DNA of 64,000 nucleotides from Corynebacterium kroppenstedtii DSM 44385 (lineage in GTDB: Bacteria > Actinomycetota > Actinomycetes > Mycobacteriales > Mycobacteriaceae). Of this stretch, positions 28,364 through 37,562 are shown piece by piece; the first letter of the stretch is position 1, and each line of letters starts with the position of its first letter. Location of the stretch: NCBI RefSeq assembly GCF_000023145.1, contig NC_012704.1, positions 1,364,001 through 1,428,000 of the forward strand. The letters are read 5' to 3'. The notes beneath the pieces were generated by a model. The model ran no database searches, was not told where the DNA came from, and saw nothing but the letters and a program-made list of their open reading frames with translations. The translations under genes and the position numbers were made by a program.

Positions 28364-29149
28364 TCAGATCGAATGATGAGTACGATACGCACCTACCGCC
28401 TCGGCCACATTCCGATAAGTGTAACGATGCTCGGGCGTCCCGCCGTGGAGGCGCACCGCGTCAATATGTTGAGCGGTCCCGTAGCCCTTGTGCTTCTCCA
28501 GACCGTACCCGGGGTAGCGCTCCGCGAGATCGCACATGTAGCGGTCACGAGTAACTTTCGCCAAGACGCTTGCGGCCGCGATGCACCGGGCCGCCGAATC
28601 CCCACCGATGATGGGGAGATGCGGTTGCGTCAGGCCATCGACTCGCATGGCGTCGGTAAGAACATAGTGTGGACGTTGGTCTAATACCCCTACGGCACGT
28701 CGCATTCCAGCGATATTCATGGCTTGGACTCCATATTTATCGATATCTGCAGCTGGAATAAGAATGACTGACCATGATTCAGCGGAATCCTTAATAATCG
28801 GGAACAGTTTTTCTCTCATTGTGGGAGAAAGTTTCTTAGAATCAGTCAGCTTATCCAGGGGATGAATGGGCTTTGCCGGTAATATGCACGCGGCTATGGC
28901 CATCGGACCACAGCACGCTCCCCGACCTGCCTCATCCACACCGGCGACGGGGCCTAAACCCGCCTTGACCAACGCATCCTCATATGTCCGGGCTTGTGGC
29001 ATACGACGAATTCGCGTGGCCTGAACATTCAACCAGGCACCAGTATGCCTAGTACCAGCATGTTTGCTCATGTCTACACATGCTCTCACCTGGTTAAAGC
29101 TACGTGAATGCCCGTCAACGAGCAGTCCACGCCCCGACGTTATCAGCAC
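28364..29149 (-). CDS. rnhB: Ribonuclease HII
   Basis: Cuts RNA in RNA-DNA hybrids and removes single ribonucleotides from DNA. The active-site block GVDEAGRGACCGPM and LTDSKKL, the Asp of LTDAMRVDG, and KVTRDRYM are in place. The annotated start (GTG 29149) gives a 50-residue N-terminal extension; ATGs at 29071 and 29002 are realistic alternatives, the last giving the usual length. Just behind lepB on the same strand. Confidence 0.94.
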   Translation of the reverse strand: MLITSGRGLLVDGHSRSFNQVRACVDMSKHAGTRHTGAWLNVQATRIRRMPQARTYEDALVKAGLGPVAGVDEAGRGACCGPMAIAACILPAKPIHPLDKLTDSKKLSPTMREKLFPIIKDSAESWSVILIPAADIDKYGVQAMNIAGMRRAVGVLDQRPHYVLTDAMRVDGLTQPHLPIIGGDSAARCIAAASVLAKVTRDRYMCDLAERYPGYGLEKHKGYGTAQHIDAVRLHGGTPEHRYTYRNVAEAVGAYRTHHSI

Positions 29150-29159
29150 AACCGATCCC

Positions 29160-30152
29160 CTACGACTGAATCTGAGGATGCTTCACAGTACCTATCCGAT
29201 TGAACGGCAAAATGCGGGCATCAACGCGACCAATCACATTATCCACTGGAACAGTTCCTTGATATTGATCCCCCATATGGAACCGAGAATCTCTCGAATT
29301 GGTCCGGTTATCACCCATGACCCACAGATGATCCTCGGGAACTTTCACAGGCCCGAAGTATTCGCCCCCACAGGCAATCGAACCGCCTTTAGTATCGACA
29401 CTCCGAGAAGGCGGATTCATGATATACGAATTATCAATATCCTTCCCGTTAACTTTGACCCCATTATCGCCAGGTAAGCATTCCACTGTCTGGCCACCAG
29501 TCGCTATCACACGCTTAACAAGATCATTTTCGTCTGGTGCAACAAGCCCGATATACGACCCTAAGTTTTGAAAACCACGGACAATCCGATTACTCGACCG
29601 ACTCGTTGTGTAGGCATTATCCCAAGACTCTGGGCCTTTAAAAACAACCACATCACCGGGCTTGGGGTCTTTAAAGTCATACACCATTTTATTGACGAAA
29701 ATTCGGTCATTATTGCAGTCCGTACATCCATGAAGCGTGGGCTCCATAGATTCAGAAGGAATGACATAGACCCGCCCCACTACAGCTTGAAAAGCAATGG
29801 TCGCTATCAGCGCAATCGCAATAATGATGGGAACATCGATATACCACGGACGCTCAGAACGTGACGACTGTTTTCGCGAGCGCTCTCTTTTCGACGGAGC
29901 AGCAGCACGTGTGACACGGCGTCCTGTCGGGGGGTTGGGACGTCCTATCGGACGGTTGGAAGGCCTATTGCCGACGCGAGAACGCTGCTTTTCACGGAAC
30001 GCTCTGCTGTCCTGCCTGACCGAGGTGTGTGACGGCTGAGGCCCAACCCGTCGCCCATCAGGTGACGAACGATCGATGCTCTTCGCCCTCGACGCACGTA
30101 AACGGTCGGGGCTCGTACGGGGGCGCCAGCCCGATGGGTTAGTTTCGGTCAC
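29160..30152 (-). CDS. lepB: Signal peptidase I
   Basis: Cleaves signal peptides of Sec- and Tat-exported proteins at the outer face of the membrane. A long basic, Arg/Ser/Pro-rich cytosolic N-terminus (about 100 residues) precedes one membrane helix (about 109-127), then the catalytic Ser135 in PSESM and the Lys of DLVKRVIATGG. MGDNRTNSRDSR is the third family box. Downstream of rplS and the lipase, upstream of rnhB. Confidence 0.95.
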   Translation of the reverse strand: MTETNPSGWRPRTSPDRLRASRAKSIDRSSPDGRRVGPQPSHTSVRQDSRAFREKQRSRVGNRPSNRPIGRPNPPTGRRVTRAAAPSKRERSRKQSSRSERPWYIDVPIIIAIALIATIAFQAVVGRVYVIPSESMEPTLHGCTDCNNDRIFVNKMVYDFKDPKPGDVVVFKGPESWDNAYTTSRSSNRIVRGFQNLGSYIGLVAPDENDLVKRVIATGGQTVECLPGDNGVKVNGKDIDNSYIMNPPSRSVDTKGGSIACGGEYFGPVKVPEDHLWVMGDNRTNSRDSRFHMGDQYQGTVPVDNVIGRVDARILPFNRIGTVKHPQIQS

Positions 30153-30246
30153 AGGCCGTCATAGTACCAGCAGAATTCAGCAAAACATGATGTCTCCACC
30201 GCGATAGCGGATCGCAGTGGAATAACACTTCCGCCGGGCACACCAC

Positions 30247-31311
30247 CTATGACGTCGCGAACAACACCGCGGGAACGCACGGAACGGCGACATCCCGGCC
30301 CAACGCATTCTTCGCGTAAGCGATCACACGCGGATTCGTCGTGTACGAGAGGTGATCGCCGAAGTCCTTGTTGCACCCGTCTTGCGTCACAATGTTGCTG
30401 ACATCAACGTCTTTGCCCGATTCCGCAGCCGTCGTGAACTGCGCATGGCTCGTCGGCGTGACCACTAAATCAGCATGAGACGAAATGGACACATACTTGA
30501 CCCCAGGAACCTCGATGTCGCTCATCTCGTGGGTCATGAAATCTGAACCAGTCAAAAGGTCATTCGACGCGGGTCCACCCAGCTTGCCGACGACATTGCT
30601 GAGCGGCAATCCCGCAGCATCCAGCTCCTGGTAGAGGTGATTAACCCCGACCAGCGTCGTGCCTTTAAGAACACCGCCGAGGGTGATGACCTTGCCGACG
30701 CCTTTTCCTTCTTTGCGCTTGGTGTACGCAGCTGCCATCGACCCGCCTTCGGAGTAGCCAATGATGTCGACATCGCTGCCCCCGAGATTGTCGCGGATCG
30801 CATCGATCTTGGCGGTGACTTCATCCACGCTATCGGCCATCGGGTTCAGGCCATTGAGACCAGGGATCAGTCCGGGAGCCGTCGCGGTTTCGGCTCTCAT
30901 CGGCCGCGGGTCACCGTAATTGAATCCATAGACGCAGAAACCCGCAGCTGCCAGTTCCGGAGCCATCCGTGCATACGTCGAATAGAAATTCGAGTTCAAA
31001 CCGTGAAGCAAAACAATGGGATTCTCGCCGGGGCGCGGAGTGCATTCCACATTTGCACCCTGAGGAGCAAGAGCCGGATCGGCCATGCCCAGCAACGTGG
31101 CCTGAACAAAACTGTCCTCTTTTGGTCCATGGCCGACGGTTTCAGCCCACGGAACATCCTTCGCCGCAGGGAGATCAACCTGTGTCGTGATGGGGTTGGC
31201 GGAAGCCTGTGGTTCGGTGCCGACCGCACCTGTCATTCCGGCGATAGCGGTAGCGGCGGCAAGGACACACGCGGCCACTTTCTTAGTCGACGAGTGAAGC
31301 GATGAGAGCAT
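30247..31311 (-). CDS. Secreted triacylglycerol lipase/esterase
   Basis: Exported alpha/beta hydrolase. A signal peptide (MLSSLHSSTKKVAACVLAAA onward, ending near ASA) is followed by the oxyanion-hole HGLNSN, the nucleophile elbow GYSEGGS, an Asp in the SSHADLVVTP region and a His in FGDHLSYT. Resembles corynebacterial lipases and Streptomyces LipA-type esterases. I chose ATG 31311 because AAAGG lies 7 bases upstream. Four Cys are present in the mature part, suggesting disulfides. In a lipophilic corynebacterium it could release fatty acids for growth (inference). Confidence 0.88.
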   Translation of the reverse strand: MLSSLHSSTKKVAACVLAAATAIAGMTGAVGTEPQASANPITTQVDLPAAKDVPWAETVGHGPKEDSFVQATLLGMADPALAPQGANVECTPRPGENPIVLLHGLNSNFYSTYARMAPELAAAGFCVYGFNYGDPRPMRAETATAPGLIPGLNGLNPMADSVDEVTAKIDAIRDNLGGSDVDIIGYSEGGSMAAAYTKRKEGKGVGKVITLGGVLKGTTLVGVNHLYQELDAAGLPLSNVVGKLGGPASNDLLTGSDFMTHEMSDIEVPGVKYVSISSHADLVVTPTSHAQFTTAAESGKDVDVSNIVTQDGCNKDFGDHLSYTTNPRVIAYAKNALGRDVAVPCVPAVLFATS

Positions 31312-31685
31312 TCTGAGCCTTTCACACAACTTTGCACTCGATTCGACGTGACCAGAGTTCATTCACTGCGACTGAGTGCAACATGTATTCGATCCAGTAA
31401 AAAAGGTTTCGACAGATCTCGATGACAACACTGCAGGAGTAGCTCGCAGCCATTCGAGAGGGGAAACTGAAGAACCAACATTGAACCTACCTACGAAACC
31501 GTAGAAAAAGGCCTATCGCACGGAAATTACCCCCGTTGAAGGTAGGATTCCCCGCTCTATCCAGATGATCTCTACGTAAAAGACGTGATTGGCGCCCACA
31601 TATTCGTGAGAGACCTTGTGACGCGCTTAAGGATTAATAGGTCAGTCGTCACGACCTATACGAGCCATGCAGCAAAACTCGGCAT
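31312..31685. other. Intergenic region upstream of the lipase gene
   Basis: 374 bases without a gene, presumably the lipase promoter and leader. Two inverted repeats are visible: ATAGGTC (31637-31643) with GACCTAT (31653-31659), and a small CTACG-AAAC-CGTAG hairpin near 31490-31503. No regulator can be named. Confidence 0.5.
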
Positions 31686-31729
31686 CAAAAAAGACCAATG
31701 CGATGTGCCTAAGCACTCACATTGGTCTT
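31686..31729 (-). terminator. Rho-independent terminator after rplS
   Basis: On the minus strand AAGACCAATG pairs with CATTGGTCTT, with inner pairing GTGC/GCAC around a 4-base loop, followed by a T-run. A second short hairpin (ACCAC-CGAA-GTGGT, 31739-31752) lies between it and the rplS stop. Confidence 0.85.
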
Positions 31730-31769
31730 CATTGTTAAACCACCGAAGTGGTTAACGACAGGCAGTCGA

Positions 31770-32111
31770 TTAACGACGCTCCTTGATCTTGGCTGCCTTA
31801 CCGCGCAGGTTACGCAGGTAGTACAGCTTGGCGCGACGAACGTCACCGCGAGTCAAAACCTCGATGTGGTCGATGTTCGGTGTGTGAACCGGGAAAGTAC
31901 GCTCCACGCCGATGCCGAACGACACCTTGCGGACGGTGAAGGTCTCACGGACACCGGAACCCTGGCGACGGATAACAACGCCACGGAACACCTGGATACG
32001 GGACTTTTGTCCCTCGATGACCTTCACGTGGACATCAACGGTATCGCCGGAACGGAACTCCGGAATGTCATCGCGTAGCGATGCAGCATCAACCTTGTCA
32101 AGAATGTTCAT
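31770..32111 (-). CDS. rplS: 50S ribosomal protein L19
   Basis: Large-subunit protein at the 30S interface. All of it fits the family: [66 protein letters not shown] and a basic end (read in parts). 113 residues. Isolated by about 290 bases from tex; its own promoter should lie in 32112-32402. Confidence 0.98.
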   Translation of the reverse strand: MNILDKVDAASLRDDIPEFRSGDTVDVHVKVIEGQKSRIQVFRGVVIRRQGSGVRETFTVRKVSFGIGVERTFPVHTPNIDHIEVLTRGDVRRAKLYYLRNLRGKAAKIKERR

Positions 32112-32402
32112 AAATACGATCCTTCGTAGTCGGAGCAGAGGAACCTAGCGGCACTTCCCGAGGGGCGCTCGGCCGGTTCGTACCCAGTACATTTTCACTG
32201 TCTAGTTACGCAGAATGCTCCGGGATAGCGTTGCAGCATCCCAGCATCAACGTCGATTGTTACAACGATGGCTTTCGCTTGCACTCGGCGAAATAGACAA
32301 CCTCGAAATTATTGCACTACAGCAGTTATTTCTCCAACTCTGCCGACGCAACCGGTGTGTCGGGTGAAACTTGAGTCACCGGATCCCGACGTCGGCTCCC
32401 GC

Positions 32403-34817
32403 TTACTTGCCAAACCCGGCACGACGAAGAGCGTCGGCCATGGAACCACCCTGCTCACGTCGATTACCCGATCCTCGACGGCCACCCTGATGAGGCTTGC
32501 GGCCACCCTGATTGGGCTTGCGTGAACCCTGGCCACGTCGATGAGAGGCATGATTGCGCCCATCTCGACGGTTCTCGCGATGTTCACCTTGCCGACGCTG
32601 GCCTCTCTCCCCCGGCTCGTCGTTCAACCGCAAGGACAGCCCAATACGCTGCCGATCTGTATCCACGTCCATGACTTTGACGCGAACGACCTGGCCGGAC
32701 TTCACAACATCGTGCGGATCCGACACAAAACGATCACTCATCGCCGACACATGGACGAGCCCGTCCTGGTGGACTCCGATATCGACAAAGGCTCCAAAGG
32801 CGGCGACGTTCGTGACTGTGCCCTCAAGCACCATCCCGGGAGTGAGATCAGAAACTTTTTCTATGCCCTCTTTGAACGTTGCGGTCCGGAACTCCGGACG
32901 CGGATCGCGGCCCGGTTTATCGAGCTCAGCGATGATATCGGTCACTGTCGGAATTCCCACTGCCCCCTGGGCAAACTGAGCCGGATCGAGCCCACTGAGT
33001 ACGCGGGAATTGCCCATCAGGTGGTCCACGTCCAGGCCAGTGGTCTCCGAAATTGTTGACACAACGCCGTACGACTCCGGGTGTACTGCCGACGCGTCGA
33101 GCGGCTGCGAACCTCCACGGATACGCAAGAAACCAGCGCATTGTTCGAATGCCTTCGGTCCCAGGCGCGGGACCTTCGTCAAGGTTTTGCGCGAATCGAA
33201 AGCACCGTTGTCTTCGCGATACGCCACAATGTTCTCGGCGATGGTCGGAGTCACGCCGGCCACCCGGGTCAGCAGCGGAGCCGACGCGGTGTTCAAATCA
33301 ACCCCCACGGCGTTAACCGCGTCTTCCACCACAGCGTTCAGAGCATCGGTCAAGGATGACTGGTTGACGTCATGCTGGTACTGCCCAACACCAATCGATT
33401 TCGGATCAACCTTGACCAGCTCAGCCAACGGATCCTGCAGGCGACGGGCAATCGACACCGCTCCACGCAAGGAAACATCGAGATCAGGGCACTCTTTACT
33501 CGCTAGTTCCGACGCCGAATAGACGGAGGCTCCCGACTCTGACACCACCACGGGGGTCGGGGCGTCGCCACCCAGCTCCTTCACCCTGGCCGCCACCTCG
33601 CGAGAGAGTTTTTCCGTCTCGCGGCTGGCCGTCCCGTTGCCGATAGCCATCAGGGCAACATGGTGGCGGACGCACATCGTCGCCAATTCATCGATAGCTG
33701 CCGACCACCTGTTCTGTGGCTGATGGGGGTACACGATCGTTGTATCCAGCACTTTCCCCGTGTCATCAACGACCGCGACTTTCACGCCATTGCGGTACCC
33801 GGGGTCAAGGCCGATCGTCACTTTCTGGCCAGCAGGCGCAGCGAGCAAGACGTCGTGGAGGTTCTTCGCAAAGACCTCTACCGCGGTCGCTTCGGCCTTC
33901 TCCTTCGCCCGCATACGGGCATCCAAGCTCGCTGAGACGCTCAGTTTTGTCCGCCAACCCCACTGGATCGCTTTCTCAATCCAATCCGCGGCGGGACCAT
34001 CGTGGTCAATAGCGCTCCCCAAGTCCGCGTCGTCGGCAATGAGGCCAACATAGGGATCGTCGTCACCAGGATCGATCGAGAGGGAAATGACACCCTCACG
34101 CTCACCGCGCAGCAAAGCCAACACGCGGTGCGAGGGCACATCCGAGAGCTGCTCCGCGAAGTCGAAATAATCCCGATACGTCGCCCCCTCCTGCTCCTTG
34201 CCCTCCACAACGTGAGCCTCGAGAGCGCCAGAATCCCACACCCTATCGCGAATATGGCCGACGAGATCCGCGTTCGTCGCTAAGCGGTCAACGAAAATAG
34301 CACGGGCACCCTCCAGCGCCGCCTTCGTGTCCTCGAACCCCTCGGCGGTGTAGGACTGCGCGGCCGATTCCGGGTCCAGCGTGGGGTCGGCAAGTAAGGA
34401 ATCAAGGAGCGGCTCAAGACCAGCTTCCCGTGCCTTATCTGCCTTCGTCCTGCGGCGCTTTTTATAGGGCAGATACAGATCCTCTAAGCGAGCCTTTGTG
34501 TCGCACTGCTGGATGAGCTCCCGCAACTCGTCGGTGAGTTTGCCCTGGCTATCAATTGCTTCGAGAATCGTCTGCTTGCGGTCCTCGAGCTCCCGCAGAT
34601 AGGTCAAGCGCTCCGACAGGGTGCGGAGCTGAGCGTCGTCGAGACCGCCCGTCATTTCTTTGCGGTAGCGGGCAATAAAGGGAACCGTATTACCTTGGTC
34701 CAACAAGTCGACCGTCGTGCGGACTTGTTGTTCAGTAACACCTAATTCATGAGCGAGGGTCTGAATAATCACCCGACCGATGGTAGCCGTTACGCTCCAG
34801 CCACTCATCGTCAGCAT
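32403..34817 (-). CDS. tex: Tex-like RNA-binding protein
   Basis: Tex/YhgF family protein, linked to transcription/RNA handling. Domain order: N-terminal Tex region with VPFIARYRKEMTGGLDDAQLR, YqgF-like fold (TIGLDPGYRNGVKVAVVD), helix-hairpin-helix (GVDLNTASAPLLTRVAGV) and S1 domain (PGMVLEGTVTNVAAFGAFVDIGVHQDGLVH, in parts). It ends in a basic Arg/Gly/Gln-rich tail of about 80 residues, longer than in E. coli. The start is uncertain: the ATG at 34817 overlaps trmD by 71 bases, whereas GTG at 34772 better matches homologues. Confidence 0.93.
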   Translation of the reverse strand: MLTMSGWSVTATIGRVIIQTLAHELGVTEQQVRTTVDLLDQGNTVPFIARYRKEMTGGLDDAQLRTLSERLTYLRELEDRKQTILEAIDSQGKLTDELRELIQQCDTKARLEDLYLPYKKRRRTKADKAREAGLEPLLDSLLADPTLDPESAAQSYTAEGFEDTKAALEGARAIFVDRLATNADLVGHIRDRVWDSGALEAHVVEGKEQEGATYRDYFDFAEQLSDVPSHRVLALLRGEREGVISLSIDPGDDDPYVGLIADDADLGSAIDHDGPAADWIEKAIQWGWRTKLSVSASLDARMRAKEKAEATAVEVFAKNLHDVLLAAPAGQKVTIGLDPGYRNGVKVAVVDDTGKVLDTTIVYPHQPQNRWSAAIDELATMCVRHHVALMAIGNGTASRETEKLSREVAARVKELGGDAPTPVVVSESGASVYSASELASKECPDLDVSLRGAVSIARRLQDPLAELVKVDPKSIGVGQYQHDVNQSSLTDALNAVVEDAVNAVGVDLNTASAPLLTRVAGVTPTIAENIVAYREDNGAFDSRKTLTKVPRLGPKAFEQCAGFLRIRGGSQPLDASAVHPESYGVVSTISETTGLDVDHLMGNSRVLSGLDPAQFAQGAVGIPTVTDIIAELDKPGRDPRPEFRTATFKEGIEKVSDLTPGMVLEGTVTNVAAFGAFVDIGVHQDGLVHVSAMSDRFVSDPHDVVKSGQVVRVKVMDVDTDRQRIGLSLRLNDEPGERGQRRQGEHRENRRDGRNHASHRRGQGSRKPNQGGRKPHQGGRRGSGNRREQGGSMADALRRAGFGK

Positions 34818-35718
34818 GGCTCAGTAGCCCTGCAGCCCGGCAGCGCTCAATCAAATCTGGCCGACGTCGGGCCGTGATTTCTAGGGCACGCTCGCGATTC
34901 CACTGATCGACCTTCGCGTGATCGCCCGACAGCAAAATATCGGGGACGTCCCGACCGCGCCACGACCGTGGCTTCGTGTACCTCGGCCCCTCCAGCAGCC
35001 CCTCAGAGAACGAATCCTCCTCGTGGCTGCGCCGGTTACCAAGGACACCCGGGATCAGCCGAACAATCGCTTCCGCCATAACAAGCACTGCAACTTCACC
35101 GCCGACCAAAACATAGTCGCCGATCGACACTTCCTGAACGCGATAATGACCGCGGGCGTCATCGAAAACCCGCTGGTCAATGCCTTCATAACGACCGCAG
35201 GCGAAAACCAGGTGATCTTCCTGAGCTAGCTCGTGCGCTAAGTTCTGGGTAAACGGAGTACCTGTCGGGGTTGGTACGACGAGGACCGGCGTCGACGAGG
35301 TGTGGCCTGACTGGCCAGACTGACCAGAGTGGCCAGTTTCGACGACCTGCCCCGACGAACCACTGGCGCCATCAGATGAATCGAGGAGGTCATCATGCCT
35401 CGGTTGGCGGCGGTGAGGCTCGGCCGTGACAAGGTCCGCGGACTCGGCGATGGGGCCAGTGCCCTGGGCGACGTCGTCAAGCGCGCTCCCCCACACGTCG
35501 GGCTTCATCACCATGCCCGGGCCGCCACCATAGGGTGAGTCGTCGACGGACTTGTGAACCCCCGACGCCCACTGCCGAAGATCATGAACGCCGACGCTGA
35601 TGATCCCCTGCTCGATTGCTTTACCTAGCAAGGCGTGCCGCAAGGGCTCCATGTAGGCGGGAAAGATGGTGATGACATCAAGCCGCAGGTGGTGAGGCAC
35701 GGTCGTTTCCTTATCCAT
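34747..35718 (-). CDS. trmD: tRNA (guanine37-N1)-methyltransferase with insertion
   Basis: Methylates G37 next to the anticodon of tRNAs reading CNN codons, preventing +1 slippage. MRLDVITIFPAYMEPL-like start, SPYGGGPGMVMKPD, CGRYEGIDQRV, SIGDYVLVGGEVA and YTKPRSWRGRDVPDILLSGDH are present. The product has 323 residues against a usual 240-280: a Ser/Gly/His-rich insert of about 60 residues (near 35280-35460), containing GHSGQSGQSGH, precedes the SAM-knot strand LVVPTPTG. Ten bases after rimM. Confidence 0.94.
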   Translation of the reverse strand: MDKETTVPHHLRLDVITIFPAYMEPLRHALLGKAIEQGIISVGVHDLRQWASGVHKSVDDSPYGGGPGMVMKPDVWGSALDDVAQGTGPIAESADLVTAEPHRRQPRHDDLLDSSDGASGSSGQVVETGHSGQSGQSGHTSSTPVLVVPTPTGTPFTQNLAHELAQEDHLVFACGRYEGIDQRVFDDARGHYRVQEVSIGDYVLVGGEVAVLVMAEAIVRLIPGVLGNRRSHEEDSFSEGLLEGPRYTKPRSWRGRDVPDILLSGDHAKVDQWNRERALEITARRRPDLIERCRAAGLLSHADDEWLERNGYHRSGDYSDPRS

Positions 35719-35727
35719 CCTGTCCTC

Positions 35728-36375
35728 CTACGGTAGATCCAACAATCCCTCGGGCGGGGTCACAACAATGGCCTCATTGTCGATATCAACGATCGGCACA
35801 ATGGCCTGGACAAATGGAATGAGGACCGTCCGTGGCGCACCATCGGACGCTGTATCAGCGGACTCTATCTCCACTTCCAGCAAGCGCTGGGCAGGGCCGC
35901 GCAACACATTCTTGACAATTCCGATGTCCTCGGGCTCTGGTTGAGCCCCCTCATAAGCCCGCGCGTGCGCTTCCTCCGCACTCACTGGGCCCACGGTGAG
36001 GACATGAAGCCCTTCCAACTCAAAGTCATAAAACTCGTCGCCGGAGTGGTCAATAACAGGCTCCGCAACGAAGCGCACTCCCCGCAAAGACTCGGCGGCA
36101 TTCCGATCCGGAATTTCCTCAGCCTTCATGATGATTCTGCCTTGGTGCCCCCGAACCGACGCCACGGTCAAAGTAAAAGGCTCCTGAGATCCGCCATTCC
36201 GACGCTGGCGCCCACCTACAGGCATAGCCTTGACGACGCTTCCCACCGCGAAGCGCCCCTCGGGGTCATCCGTGGTTGGCTCGACGACGAATTCTCCCCG
36301 GACCCCATGCGGCTTAACGACGCGACCGATCTGTACGTAATTGGGATCGTCCGCGGAATTATCATGCTTGGTCAC
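35728..36375 (-). CDS. rimM: 16S rRNA processing protein RimM
   Basis: Assists maturation of the 30S head, binding S19. The N-terminal RimM domain begins VQIGRVVKPHGVRGEFVVEPTTDDPEGRF (in parts) and a PRC-barrel follows (EFYDFELEGLHVLT and the C-terminal LIPFVQAIVPIVDIDNEAIVVTPPEGLLDL, in parts). 215 residues including a longer loop near 50. Part of the KH protein-rimM-trmD group. Confidence 0.96.
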   Translation of the reverse strand: MTKHDNSADDPNYVQIGRVVKPHGVRGEFVVEPTTDDPEGRFAVGSVVKAMPVGGRQRRNGGSQEPFTLTVASVRGHQGRIIMKAEEIPDRNAAESLRGVRFVAEPVIDHSGDEFYDFELEGLHVLTVGPVSAEEAHARAYEGAQPEPEDIGIVKNVLRGPAQRLLEVEIESADTASDGAPRTVLIPFVQAIVPIVDIDNEAIVVTPPEGLLDLP

Positions 36376-36415
36376 GACGTCATTATCACAAAATCATGGC
36401 CGCGGAGCGAATACG

Positions 36416-36688
36416 TTAACGAATCTCTATCCGAGTATCGCGGTCGAGACTGCGCAGAATCGTGCGAAGTGCCTCAGCGTGACGCCCTTTGCGCCCGATC
36501 ACCATGGCGCGATCGTCGGGGTGGACGTAGACGATGAGCACGTGCTGCCGGCCCCGGTAAGTCGTCCGTACGGTCACGTCATCGGGGTGAGGAACAATGC
36601 CCCGGACAAGGTGGAGGACAATTTTTTCTTCCGACGACGTCACCTCTGATGTGGTGCGGCGGAGATCGGAGGGAGATGCATTCGTCAT
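36416..36688 (-). CDS. KH-domain RNA-binding protein (YlqC family)
   Basis: Small RNA-binding protein found beside rpsP and rimM in most Gram-positive bacteria. One KH domain with the GxxG loop in MVIGRKGRHAEALR; KhpA in firmicutes is the likely counterpart. I chose the ATG at 36688 (MTNASPSD), giving 90 residues; an in-frame codon at 36730 adds residues unlike the family. A terminator-like hairpin separates it from rpsP. Confidence 0.9.
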   Translation of the reverse strand: MTNASPSDLRRTTSEVTSSEEKIVLHLVRGIVPHPDDVTVRTTYRGRQHVLIVYVHPDDRAMVIGRKGRHAEALRTILRSLDRDTRIEIR

Positions 36689-36732
36689 AGCTGCCACTAT
36701 AGTTCCTACGACCCCGAGGAACCGGAGCAAAA

Positions 36733-36770
36733 CAAAAACCGGTGCGCAGAGTCACTCTGCACACCGGGTA
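36733..36770 (-). terminator. Rho-independent terminator after rpsP
   Basis: CCGGTGTGCAGA on the minus strand pairs with TCTGCGCACCGG (one mismatch) around a short loop, followed by five T. It partly separates rpsP from the KH protein gene, so read-through may supply the latter. Confidence 0.7.
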
Positions 36771-36815
36771 AGCACACGCTACACGTTATGAGGCACAGCC
36801 CCACAGAACGTGAAA

Positions 36816-37289
36816 CTACTCAGCTGATTCTTCCTCAGCCTTGTCTTCGGCAGCTTCCTCAGCTTCCGCTTCTTTAGCCGCTGCTTCTTCAGCAGCCTTC
36901 TTCGCAGCCTTGCGCTTTTCGGTGATGGCTTCCAAGGTCGGGCCATTGTTCGCCTCAGCAAGAGCCTCGTTGAAGAGGTCCAGCTTGGATTTCTTCTCCG
37001 GCTGAGCCTTCAGCGTGCCCTCAGCACCGGGGAGACCCTTGAACTTCTGCCAGTCACCCGTGACCTTCAGCAGAGCGAGGACGGGCTCGGTCGGCTGAGC
37101 GCCAACGCCCAACCAGTACTGGACGCGGTCCGAATCGATGCGGATCACTGAAGGATCCGCCTTGGGCTCGTAGATGCCCAGGTTCTCGATAGCGCGACCC
37201 GAACGACGGGTACGGGAATCGGCAACGATAACACGGTAGTGCGGGGTACGGATTTTACCGAGCCGCTGCAGCTTAATTTTGACAGCCAT
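36816..37289 (-). CDS. rpsP: 30S ribosomal protein S16
   Basis: Starts at [29 protein letters not shown] (read in parts), the family N-terminus, with AGAAAGAAG upstream; the frame opens further to 37325 without support. The core is followed by an Ala/Glu/Lys-rich tail of about 60 residues, common in actinobacterial S16. 157 residues. Confidence 0.97.
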   Translation of the reverse strand: MAVKIKLQRLGKIRTPHYRVIVADSRTRRSGRAIENLGIYEPKADPSVIRIDSDRVQYWLGVGAQPTEPVLALLKVTGDWQKFKGLPGAEGTLKAQPEKKSKLDLFNEALAEANNGPTLEAITEKRKAAKKAAEEAAAKEAEAEEAAEDKAEEESAE

Positions 37290-37562
37290 ATTCTTCTTTC
37301 TGTGGTCACCGGGCAGTGCAGACACTCCCTACCAGGAGGGAGCCGGTTCAGCCCTTGGATTTAACCTGCGCGTGACCACCGGTCGGCCGTGGCCGAGGAC
37401 GGTGTTACGCAGGAACGCTACGCGCTGTCCCATCGGCACTACTCGCGGACGAGTACACCGAAACAGACAACTTTCCGAATGCTAGCAGATCACACCCGAA
37501 TTACCGAAACACCGCGCGCTGTGTTTCATGTGGGGGTCATTCATCGGCGTGACTTATCAGCG

